Under the pieces are notes generated by a model. The model did no database searches and was not told the DNA's origin. It saw only the letters and a list, made by a program, of their open reading frames with translations. From Formicarius rufipectus (lineage: Eukaryota > Chordata > Aves > Passeriformes > Formicariidae), in assembly GCA_013399695.1 (NCBI GenBank), contig VXAU01004744.1:597300-661299 (forward strand): a stretch of 64,000 nucleotides of DNA, given 5' to 3'. This document shows, in pieces, positions 40,183-46,785 of this stretch. The position numbers and the translations under genes are program-made. The stretch's first letter is position 1, and the number at the start of each line of letters is the position of its first letter.

Positions 40183-40328
40183 ATTTGTGCTATAAAGATG
40201 GCCTTGACAGTGTGCTGCAGGGCCCTTTGCAGCACTCTGACCAAACAAGGTAACATCAACAGCACAGATACAACAATTACTAAAATCACCAGACCCATCT
40301 TCACAAGAGATAACAGCCAAACCGACAA
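40183..40328 (-). pseudogene. env: env transmembrane anchor and cytoplasmic tail (fragment)
   Basis: A minus-strand frame opening at 40328 encodes a strongly hydrophobic span (MGLVILVIVVSVLLMLPCLV, about residues 11-30) followed by a basic tail with LQRALQH. That is the membrane anchor and inner tail of a retroviral transmembrane subunit. The same frame runs on through the polypurine tract and into the 3' LTR as far as 40089, as env tails often overlap these elements. It is separated from the ectodomain piece upstream by stops between about 40330 and 40463. It would lie in the plasma membrane if the protein were whole. Confidence 0.8.
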
Positions 40329-40463
40329 CCCCCATCCACTCAGAAAATGATTGAACCAGTCCCATCAATCATCAACTTATAATTTCTGAACTCCTTCTTT
40401 CAAAAGCTGAATGCTTTTGTGTATGGATACACTATGATCAGGTAAATTAATGCAACACATTCC

Positions 40464-40694
40464 TTAAAACTCGTTACAGCTGTGGCCTTGTGCTAACAAA
40501 AAAAAAATCGTGGCTCTATTCTGCAAAGTAGCATGCCTAACACTATCAACATCCCTTAACAAATCACTTAATGCAATAGTAGCATTAGTTTGCTTACTCA
40601 GCCAACATCCCAAATTTGTCAGCTTTTTCAAAGCTGCTGCTGCTGCAACACCAGATGCTAATGATGATACTGCTATGATTGTCCCGGCCCCCAA
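40464..40694 (-). pseudogene. env: env transmembrane subunit ectodomain (broken)
   Basis: The frame starts with a glycine/alanine-rich fusion-peptide-like stretch (about residues 2-21: GAGTIIAVSSLASGVAAAAA). A heptad-type helix follows, with one N-glycosylation sequon (NAT at 37-39), then the LQNRA motif (57-61) typical of alpha/gamma-type transmembrane subunits. The CX6CC disulfide motif, which links such subunits covalently to the surface subunit, starts at Cys73 but is interrupted by a TAA at 40464-40466; GMCC follows directly after the stop in the same frame. The helix and LQNRA region look most like alpharetroviral env. In an intact relative this protein fuses viral and cell membranes; this copy is truncated. 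Confidence 0.9.
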
Positions 40695-41020
40695 AAAGTT
40701 ACTTTGTCATCACATTGTTCTGTAAATTTATGGATGTTGAGTTTTTCCCATCTTTTATTGTGAATCATGGTGAGATTAGGAGTAAGCAGAGTAAGCCTCC
40801 CCAAGCTACATGGTCCACTATTAAGCTTCAATGGCAGCCCACTCCATGCTCTATCATTACAACTAAGAAAAACTCTGTTAGGTAGTGCAACAGGTACAAT
40901 AAAAGAGTGTGGAATGTTAGTAGCAGTATAATTACACCAGGCAGTAGCATTCTTATACACAGGCAATGTTGCATTTACATTCTGTCCTTTTCTGGCTGTA
41001 TTATAAATATAATTAAACAT
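40673..41020 (-). pseudogene. env: env surface subunit, C-terminal part
   Basis: A 115-codon frame with four N-glycosylation sequons (NAT 16, NAT 24, NYT 30, NLT 82) and several cysteines, lying between the leader-bearing env piece and the fusion peptide. This fits the C-terminal half of a retroviral surface subunit, which binds the host receptor. It overlaps the transmembrane piece (40464-40694) in another frame, so a frameshift separates them. From leader to fusion peptide there are only about 670 bp, less than the 300-plus codons usual for alpharetroviral surface subunits, so an internal deletion is likely. Confidence 0.75.
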
Positions 41021-41383
41021 TACTCAAGCATCGATCACAACTGATCCCAGTAATTCCAACAAGGTTCTTGTGTAACTTGAGGCAAGTGCACATAAATGCC
41101 ATCCCAGTTGTTAACATTGTTTCTTGGGTCATATGCCTTACAGGGTGCTGTTGTAGAGGGACATGTCCAAAGGCAGTCCCACCAAGCCGGTTGAAAAAAG
41201 ATTGTCTGCGCTTGCAACAGAAAGGCACAAGGTATCCTGGTGGGCCACATTTGCCAAAGTCACCCACACATTTGTCTTGGATTCGGAAACCATCCATCCT
41301 TCAGTGGGATGAACCATCAAGCACAGGGTGAACACAATGAGCAGGCACCCACCGATGGTCATTACCTGTTGAAATACAAGCAT
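41021..41383 (-). pseudogene. env: env leader and surface subunit N-terminus (broken)
   Basis: The frame at 41138-41383 starts MLVFQQVMTIGGCLLIVFTL, a signal-peptide-like hydrophobic leader, then runs into NVWVTLANVAHQDTLCLS and GLVGLPLDMSLYNST, which I read as the start of an alpharetrovirus-like surface glycoprotein. It ends at a stop. The next readable stretch (about 41035-41140: PCKAYDPRNNVNNWDGIYVH) is in another frame and also ends at a stop. So at least one frameshift and two stops break this part. Env is usually translated from a spliced mRNA; I did not identify the splice sites. Confidence 0.75.
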
Positions 41384-41441
41384 ATTCTCACCCCTAGGTT
41401 AGTAGGTCACAGGGGTCAGACCACTGACCTATTTGCAGATC

Positions 41442-41780
41442 TCAAACCCTGACTTTAACACCAGGGGAAACCCTACTGGTGGTGGTCAGGGACTCAAAAT
41501 GATGTGCTATTGGAGGGTCCTGAGCATCATCAGAAAGCTGTAAAAAATTTAAGACATATATTACTTTGTTCAAACGTGCTTCTAGAGATCCCCTTGTCAT
41601 TCCTCCTTTTTGTTTTTGCAAGAAGTGCTTTAGAACACCATGTTTGTCAAGTAGGAGAATGAGGGATGCCAGTAATGTGAGTGACAACCCAGGGTTTCAT
41701 AAATGAAGAGACTCTCACAGACCCATAAGTGGGGCCACTGCCTGTCTTAATTTGCTGAGGGACACCTGCAATAGAAAAAG
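41442..41780 (-). pseudogene. pol: integrase core remnant and C-terminal domain
   Basis: Two integrase pieces can be read. At 41740-41766 and leftwards, one frame gives GVPQQIKTGSGPTYGS, the region around the second catalytic aspartate, where DNG-type sequence has become GSG, so that residue is lost; HITGIPHSP follows. The frame at 41442-41687 gives the C-terminal part (LKHFLQKQKGG, then ARLNKVIYVLNFL, PPIAHHF and VSPGVKVR). Only ~60 bp separate the zinc-binding start upstream from the core, so most of the zinc domain and the first catalytic aspartate are deleted. Integrase would join viral DNA to the host genome; this copy could not. Confidence 0.85.
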
Positions 41781-41813
41781 CTCATTGCCAATAGCGAATA
41801 GCATCTTCAGAGC

Positions 41814-42068
41814 TCAATACCCTTGGTGGAAAAAAGAATGAGACAAAAGAGCTTGCTGTTTAACATTCGGTATAGGTCTTATTGCTACTCCTGAAACAAG
41901 AGCATCTGCTTGTGCATTGCTTTCTGTTAAAAACCCTGGAAGTATGGTATCACTTTTGATGTGTAAAACATAATAAGAGAAGTAATGTTTTTGAATTTCA
42001 GTCCATAACAGTTTTAAAAGTCCAAACAATTTTTTGTTGTTGACTAGGCCTAAAACAGCCTTGTCCAA
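41814..42068 (-). pseudogene. pol: RNase H C-terminus and integrase zinc-domain start
   Basis: An 84-codon frame beginning MDKAVLGLVN. Residues 31-60 (YYVLHIKSDT, ILPGFLTES, NAQADALVSG) are the end of a retroviral RNase H with the last acidic residue (Asp55); the usual histidine of the RSHT-type motif is aspartate here. Residues 69-82 (VKQQALLSHSFFHQ) carry the HxxxH half of the integrase HHCC zinc finger (His77, His81). The cysteine half is missing beyond the stop. A stop and frame change separate this frame from the main RNase H piece to its right. Confidence 0.82.
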
Positions 42069-42076
42069 ACACTGTA

Positions 42077-42604
42077 TTAAACTGAATCAGTGACCACATT
42101 AACAGGACAGGAAAAATATTGAAACACCATGACCATGGCTTGTAGTTCAACAATTTGGGATGAACCATCTTGATATTCTACTTTGTCCTGCCTTTGCTGT
42201 CCATCATGCCAAACCATATCAGCTCTCCCTGCTTTACCTGAACCATCAGTGAATAATACAGTGGGACCAGGCACAGGCTCAGACTGGCTCAAGTGTTTTG
42301 GTGCAAATGGAATCTGATTGCTCATTTTTACCAACGAGTGCGAGGGTAAGTGATACCGAATTTGGCCCGTGTAATTTGTTATTGCAGTTTGGAGTGCTGA
42401 ATTGTTAGCAAGACACGATTCAAAGTATTCACTCTGCATTGGTATTACAATAATTTCTGTGTCACATGCCAGCAACTCCACACAGCGACTTCTGGTTTTA
42501 ATAACAATCTGAGCTATGAGCTCAAAAAGATGAGGAGCAGTTTTCTTAGGCTTAAGAGGGGGAAAGGCCCATTCTAATACATGTAAAGGGTCTTGCCAGT
42601 TCAA
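42077..42604 (-). pseudogene. pol: RT connection domain and RNase H
   Basis: A 175-codon frame. Residues 1-110 correspond to the RT connection region (WQDPLHVLEW, then FELIAQIVIKTRSRCVELLA). Residues 115-175 are RNase H with the catalytic triad start: LFTDGSG (Asp120), IVELQAM (Glu153) and VVTDS (Asp173). RNase H degrades the RNA strand of the RNA-DNA hybrid during reverse transcription. The frame stops right after the third acidic residue; the remaining quarter of the domain continues in a different frame at 41814-42068. This is the best-preserved piece of pol. Confidence 0.9.
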
Positions 42605-42931
42605 ATTCCACTATGCTAGCATGACAAAGGGTGGCAGGTTATCAATCAAAATAAACACTTGAACAGGTACAGATAAATCAATTCTCCACACAGGTCTTTT
42701 CATGACAGCTTGTTCTACTTCACTCACCACCAGTTTTGCTTCTGGGGTCAGAGTTTATGGAACAGAAATATCTTAGTCTCCTTGTAACAGATCAAACAGC
42801 GGTTGTAATTGTGAAGATGTGAGGCCCAAATAGGGCTGGACCCAACTGATCACTCCTGTAAATTTCTGTCCATTGTTAAGAGTTTTGTCCTCTATCTGCC
42901 ACTGAACAGGATGTGGCATTACTGTACAATC
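42605..42931 (-). pseudogene. pol: RT thumb region (multiple stops)
   Basis: Minus-strand reading shows RT thumb-like sequence (TGVISWVQPYLG, SSQLQPLFDLL, LTPEAKLVVSEVEQAV) between the palm and the connection domain. It is interrupted by several stop codons, including those near 42900 and 42750, and by frame changes near 42600. Confidence 0.75.
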
Positions 42932-43327
42932 TCACACTTTCATGCCTAAGTAGAGCCATGGTTGCTGATGCTGTACTTTCTCTGGAGCAATTACCAATCC
43001 ATAATGTTGTAATGATTTCTGCGTTCCTGCTTCCATTTCTACTAACATCTTTTGTGATGGTGTTGCTAGTAGAATGCCATCCATGTAATGATAGCAGTAT
43101 CCTGTTGGAAATTGCTCCCTGACAGGGCTGAAAGCCTTTTCCACAAACCACTGACATATGGTGGGCAAGTTCTTCATGCCCTGTGGCAGCACTCTCCAAT
43201 GATATTGTTTGGCAGGTTCACTATTGTTCACTGAAGGTACCGTAAATGCAAATTTCCCCATACCATGTTTGGCTAAAGGGATGGTGAAAAAAACCAGCCT
43301 CTCAAATCTATTGCTCCAATTTCCCAT
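42932..43327 (-). pseudogene. pol: RT palm and fingers fragment, active site YMDG
   Basis: A 131-codon frame with clear retroviral RT blocks: FFTIPL (14-19), KFAFTVPSVNNSEPA (25-39), YHWRVLPQGMKNLPTICQ (42-59) and the active-site block at 81-84. The active site reads YMDG (codons 43076-43087), whereas retroviral RTs have YMDD, so one catalytic aspartate is lost by what would be a single-base change. The first palm aspartate, normally just before FFTIPL, lies in a neighbouring frame upstream, so a frameshift sits near 43290. RT copies the viral RNA into DNA; this copy is catalytically dead. Confidence 0.92.
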
Positions 43328-43568
43328 TGCATCAGAACCATGGTAGGTGAGGGCAACCTGGGCTGCAAAGCTCCCATAGTTGCCATCACCTCATTGATTT
43401 TTCTTAAATCATGCAGTAAATGCCATTTCCCTGATTTGTTTTTTTAATCACAGGCACTGGAGTATTCCAAGGACTGTGGGAGGTTTCTATGTGTCCTGCA
43501 TCTAATTGCTCCTTGACCAAGAGGTGCAGGGCTGCAAGCTTCTCTTCACTGAGGGGCCACTGGTCCAC
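43328..43568 (-). pseudogene. pol: RT N-terminus (frameshifted)
   Basis: Directly after the protease frame, and in the same frame past a TGA (43569-43571), the minus strand reads PLSEEKLAALHLLVKEQL, then GHIETSHSPWNTPVPVIKK, the N-terminal fingers of a class II retroviral RT. Near 43430 the frame is lost in an A-rich run, and the next conserved block (ALQPRLPSPT type) appears in another frame. Confidence 0.85.
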
Positions 43569-43931
43569 TCAAACAGGCTTGGGCTGCACCACACCCTGCA
43601 ACACAGTGACCCCTACTGAAAATCCATTGTCATTTTTACCTCCCCACTGCCCAAGACAGTCCCTTCCCCACAAATTCAAGGGTGCTGATGTCACATAAGG
43701 TCGAATAGTGGCTTTTTGACCCTCATGGTTACTGACAGGGACAGGCTTAGCAGCCATAAGGCTGATAGCAACATCCCCAAGGCCCATTAATCCCATATTA
43801 TTTAACACCAGAGGCCAGGTAGGAGGCCAGTCATGCTGAGTAGTAATAGTAACATCCACCCCCGTATCCAACAGTCCCATTAGTCTTATCTGTGAGGGGA
43901 CGGCACAGTCCATGGCAAGTGAGCAGGTCAT
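43569..43931 (-). pseudogene. pro: retroviral aspartic protease (frameshifted from dUTPase)
   Basis: A 120-codon frame containing the aspartic protease active-site block GLLDTGVDVT (Asp22, about 43866-43868) and the C-terminal LWGRDCL block (87-93). Retroviral protease works as a homodimer that cuts Gag and Gag-Pro-Pol during maturation. The active-site triplet DTG is intact, but GAD-type sequence is GVD here. The protease start is displaced from the dUTPase frame by a +1 shift between about 43870 and 43931, so it would not be made as one protein with dUTPase. The frame ends at TGA 43569-43571, after which RT continues in the same frame. Confidence 0.9.
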
Positions 43932-44034
43932 CTGTGGTCTCTTGTCCGTGATCGTCTAGGACCAGCAAACAGATAGTTTTCCCGTGGATCCAAAACTGCT
44001 GCCTCCATGAACAACCTGCTCCGTCCTTAGGAAC

Positions 44035-44325
44035 ACAGCTCACAAAAGGTACAAGTTGAGTATTTCTAGTCCCCTGAGAAATGGTAACTGGTGGCTTAGC
44101 TATAGAAACCATGGCACGAATTTGTCCTGTGTAATCAGCATCAATTACCCCCAGATGTATCATCAACCCTTGCAATGCACTACTCAAGCATTCTATTAGT
44201 AAAGCACTAAGTCCTTTACTGATTGGTCCCAAAGCATCCAAAGGCACTTTGTGCACTTTACAATCAGATATCATCACTGTGTTGGCAATGGATACATCCA
44301 TCCTGGCTGATCCACAAGTTTTCCC
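44035..44325 (-). pseudogene. pro: dUTPase domain in the pro frame
   Basis: The frame (open from 44529 to 43831) becomes dUTPase-like directly after the frameshift heptamer. Blocks: SARMDVS (motif 1), PISKGLSALLIECLSSALQG (motif 2; the usual G-R-S-S is C-L-S-S), GVIDADYTGQI (motif 3, uracil-binding hairpin, well conserved), then PPVTISQGTRNTQLVPF (motif 4). dUTPase hydrolyses dUTP to dUMP and limits uracil in viral DNA. A dUTPase between nucleocapsid and protease is a betaretrovirus trait and is absent from alpharetroviruses. The changed motif 2 suggests an inactive enzyme. Confidence 0.92.
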
Positions 44326-44753
44326 TGATAATTTGTTGCAAAGTGTGGTTCCTGCACTTGGCCAATGAACTGCTTGTCCCGAGGAATGTGCTGGGGAACT
44401 TGTGCTGGCATGTGCCCCCTCGCTGTCTTCTTCCCTTTTCCCTGCTGCAGTGGCAGGCGGTGGCCACTCACGTGGAATCGTGAATGGCACTGCTTTGCAA
44501 AATGGCCACTTTTGCCGCATCTGTAGCATTCTACTCTCACTCCAGCTGCACTTGACTTAGAATCACCTTTTTTCTTCTTGGGACACTCCTGTTTGACATG
44601 TCCCACTTGGCCACAGCTATAACACTTAACCACCTGCAAACGCATTGCTGCCATAACTGCTGACTTGTGCTCTAAAGTGCCTTCTTTTGCACAGACAGAA
44701 ATCATTGCTTCTAGAGTAGGATCTCCAGGCATAGCTTCATTACTTTCTGACAA
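44274..44753 (-). pseudogene. gag: gag nucleocapsid with two zinc knuckles (frame-shifted from capsid)
   Basis: A 159-codon frame. Residues 44-57 (CYSCGQVGHVKQEC) and 76-89 (CYRCGKSGHFAKQC) are two canonical CX2CX4HX4C zinc knuckles that bind and package viral RNA. A lysine-rich linker lies between them. The sequence before the knuckles (PGDPTLEAMISVC) is the normal end of a class II capsid domain, so this is the continuation of the 521-codon gag frame, displaced by a one-base frameshift at about 44735-44745. The frame ends at 44274, about 45 nt past the slippery heptamer, as expected for gag before a -1 shift. Confidence 0.93.
44319..44325 (-). promoter_or_regulatory. gag-pro -1 ribosomal frameshift heptamer GGGAAAA
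   Basis: On the minus strand GGGAAAA sits in the gag frame as G-GGA-AAA (codons for Q143, G144, K145). The -1 frame read from here is exactly the frame that becomes dUTPase within three codons, and the gag stop follows about 45 nt later. This matches the X-XXY-YYZ rule used by betaretroviruses at the gag-pro junction. A second GGGAAAA in the same phase lies at 44436-44442. Confidence 0.8.
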
Positions 44754-46276
44754 TCAGCATTGGCATTGTCTCGTGCCATCTGTTTTACCAAGACTGATCG
44801 CAAGTGAGGGTCAAACACTTGCTTTTCTATTGCCTCTTGCAGTTTTTCAACAAACGACAGGAACGGTTCTTTAGCTCCTTGTCTAATCATGGTGTACCTT
44901 TTGCACGGTTCTGAGAGTTGTGCAGTGCGCAAAATTGCCTGCAGCCCCAAGGTTTTCACTTGTTCTAGGACAAGTGGAGGCCATTGCACTTGCTGCTGTG
45001 GGTTATTAAATTGTCCTTGCCCCATGAGAACATCTGCCCCTTTCCCATACCTAGGATCATCCTGTGCATACTGCAAATTCCATATAGCTTGCTCTTCACA
45101 TAATTGTGTCCAGGTGGACCGGAACACAGCCATCTGTATGGGTTGAAACATAACTTGGGCGAGATGTCTTATGTCATAGGGCACCATCGTTTCCATACTT
45201 AAAAGTCTAAGCAATTGCATCGTGGCAGGCGCATTAACACCATACTGAGATACACACCGTTGTAAGTCTTGTATTACTTTCCAAGCATAAGTGGCATGCT
45301 CATGAGGTTCACCCACAGCAGGATCATGAAAGATAACAGGGTATGGCTCTGCAGATGGGTTGCCTGCACTAACAGGAAGTGAGGGAAGGCCAATTTGTTC
45401 AATCTTGTCCCAGTCTCCTAATTGCATAGCTTGTGTTTTCACCTGCTGCCAGAATTTAACTGGATCACGAGGGGCCACAGTTACCTGGGCAACCATAGGT
45501 AAATTCCATTGTTTGGGCAACTCTGGTTGGCAGACAGCTCTCCCAGTAACAGAAAGCTTACTCATTTGACTTTGCAAAGTGCCAACCTCATCAGAGGCTG
45601 TTTCATCACCGGAATCACTTGGCAGTGGGGGGGCACTGGGCACTACTCCCCTGACCTGTGGCCCAACTCGCAACCCCCCCACCTGTGGCTGTGTTACTTG
45701 GTCACGGGGCAGTGTAAACTGTATGGCAGCAGAGTTTCTTTGTTCTGTATTAGTCAATAAAGGAACTTCATCATCGGAGTCCTCCACAAATGGATTTCCA
45801 CAGTGCACCTTTTTCTGTTTTTCTTTTTGTTGCACTTTTTCCTTTTGTGGGAGCAGGGAGTCAGCTACAGGAGGGCTTTTCCCCTCATCAGCAGCATCAG
45901 AAGTAATACCACCAGTTTCAGGAGCATTCTCAACACTTTCAGGTGCTGGGGCAGCACTGGCTTGCTCACTATCTGCCAGTGTTTGCTCCTGCTGCTCTTT
46001 AATACTTTTTACTGTGTCTCTGAGCAGTCTCCAGGTAGTCAACAAGTCAGTAGCTTCCTTAGACCCTTTCGAGGCCGCATCAAACAAGTCCTGCCCTAAA
46101 GCATCCCATGTAGATACACTGAACGCAGTAACCATGCTTGCCTCCTGACCTTGGCAGCGTCCCCACAGCAACATTCTGCGGAGGTCTAAGTCTGGGAGAC
46201 TGACGCCTTGTTTCTTTAATACAAGTTGCCACATAGATAAAACAGTGCTTTCCTCTTTTGTGAGGTTCCCTCCCAT
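44711..46276 (-). CDS. gag: gag matrix-to-capsid frame, 521 codons, open
   Basis: The longest coding frame in the window. It starts MGGNLTKEES, and Gly2 suits N-myristoylation for membrane targeting. Residues 1-95 are a betaretrovirus-like matrix domain. Residues 100-260 are acidic and proline-rich, with PSAP at 213-216, a late-domain motif that recruits ESCRT for budding. Capsid begins near 312 (YPVIFHDP), and the major homology region is at about 464-483 (IRQGAKEPFLSFVEKLQEAI). The start lies 155 nt after the 5' LTR, a normal leader. No stop occurs for 1,563 nt, but a one-base shift near 44740 diverts the end into LCLEILL and a stop just before nucleocapsid. Its openness contrasts with the ruined pol and env. 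Confidence 0.92.
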   Translation of the reverse strand: MGGNLTKEESTVLSMWQLVLKKQGVSLPDLDLRRMLLWGRCQGQEASMVTAFSVSTWDALGQDLFDAASKGSKEATDLLTTWRLLRDTVKSIKEQQEQTLADSEQASAAPAPESVENAPETGGITSDAADEGKSPPVADSLLPQKEKVQQKEKQKKVHCGNPFVEDSDDEVPLLTNTEQRNSAAIQFTLPRDQVTQPQVGGLRVGPQVRGVVPSAPPLPSDSGDETASDEVGTLQSQMSKLSVTGRAVCQPELPKQWNLPMVAQVTVAPRDPVKFWQQVKTQAMQLGDWDKIEQIGLPSLPVSAGNPSAEPYPVIFHDPAVGEPHEHATYAWKVIQDLQRCVSQYGVNAPATMQLLRLLSMETMVPYDIRHLAQVMFQPIQMAVFRSTWTQLCEEQAIWNLQYAQDDPRYGKGADVLMGQGQFNNPQQQVQWPPLVLEQVKTLGLQAILRTAQLSEPCKRYTMIRQGAKEPFLSFVEKLQEAIEKQVFDPHLRSVLVKQMARDNANADCQKVMKLCLEILL

Positions 46277-46411
46277 CGTTGTCCCTGGTAGCTCACCTCA
46301 ACAGGGGTCTCAAAGTTCGCTATGACCCAGGTCCTTGCAGTTCTTCCTGCTGTGTTACTCCACTGTACCAGGCTCTGTCTCCCAGGTTCTCCTCACCAGC
46401 CAATTATAAAA
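46277..46411 (-). other. 5' untranslated leader of the provirus
   Basis: About 135 nt between the primer-binding site and the gag start, where a packaging signal and splice donor are expected. I cannot pick either with confidence. Confidence 0.6.
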
Positions 46412-46429
46412 ATCACGCTAGAGTCACCA
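46412..46429 (-). promoter_or_regulatory. primer-binding site, tRNA-Trp type
   Basis: On the minus strand TGGTGACTCTAGCGTGAT lies two bases after the CA end of the 5' LTR. It matches the tRNA-Trp primer site used by avian alpharetroviruses at 14 of 18 positions, with all mismatches at positions 8-12. Minus-strand DNA synthesis would start here. Confidence 0.85.
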
Positions 46430-46431
46430 CT

Positions 46432-46785
46432 TGTTGCTGTTGAGACAGACATATGACAAAATATACAAAAAGTCAGGCATAGATCTGTTTATTCTTAGCA
46501 CAGGTACTTTTTATCTAGTTCCTAGGTGTTCATGCATTAACATTAGTGGTGCTTATTACATATAAACAGTCATTCATTGGCCACAGTTATAACCTTTTGT
46601 TTCTGTACAAATTCACCCATCTTGTTATTCCTTATCTTGTAGTTTTCTGAGTTCTCTCAGCACCTGCAAGTTGTTTATAATTCTCTAACTCAGGGATGTA
46701 TCTTCACGTGTACACAGCTCTCTCTCCAAGGTCAAATTCTTCTTGCTCTGCCAAGTGATCTGCAGACCCGCTGCAGCTCCCTACA
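46432..46785 (-). repeat. 5' LTR of the provirus
   Basis: 354 bp, TG...CA on the minus strand (starts TGTAGGGAGCTGCAGCGGG, ends CAGCAACA). It contains a CCAAT box (46576-46580, reading ATTGG on plus), an A/T-rich ATAAAAAGT that could act as TATA (about 46506-46515) and the polyadenylation signal AATAAA (46488-46493). It carries a 7-bp and a 3-bp segment absent from the 3' LTR. Confidence 0.92.

Larger units (their letters stand above)
39824..46785 (-). mobile_element. class II (alpha/beta-intermediate) endogenous retrovirus, near full length, defective
   Basis: A 6.96-kb provirus in reverse orientation with two LTRs, a primer-binding site, gag, dUTPase, protease, RT, RNase H, integrase, env and a polypurine tract in the standard order. 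The gag -> (-1) dUTPase-protease arrangement is that of betaretroviruses. The tRNA-Trp-type primer site and the CX6CC env are like alpharetroviruses. It is shorter than an intact relative (usually well over 7.5 kb) because integrase and probably the surface subunit have internal deletions. Stops and frameshifts break nucleocapsid, protease, RT, RNase H, integrase and env. No clear target-site duplication is visible: the flanking six bases are GTTTTA on the left and TTTCTA on the right. The LTRs differ at roughly 25-30 positions by eye plus two indels, so the insertion is old. Confidence 0.95.

Noticed and set aside
45579..46148. 189-codon plus-strand frame across gag
   Set aside because: It is the antisense shadow of the gag frame, with serine- and cysteine-rich composition and no family match. 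Retroviral antisense genes exist, but nothing supports one here.
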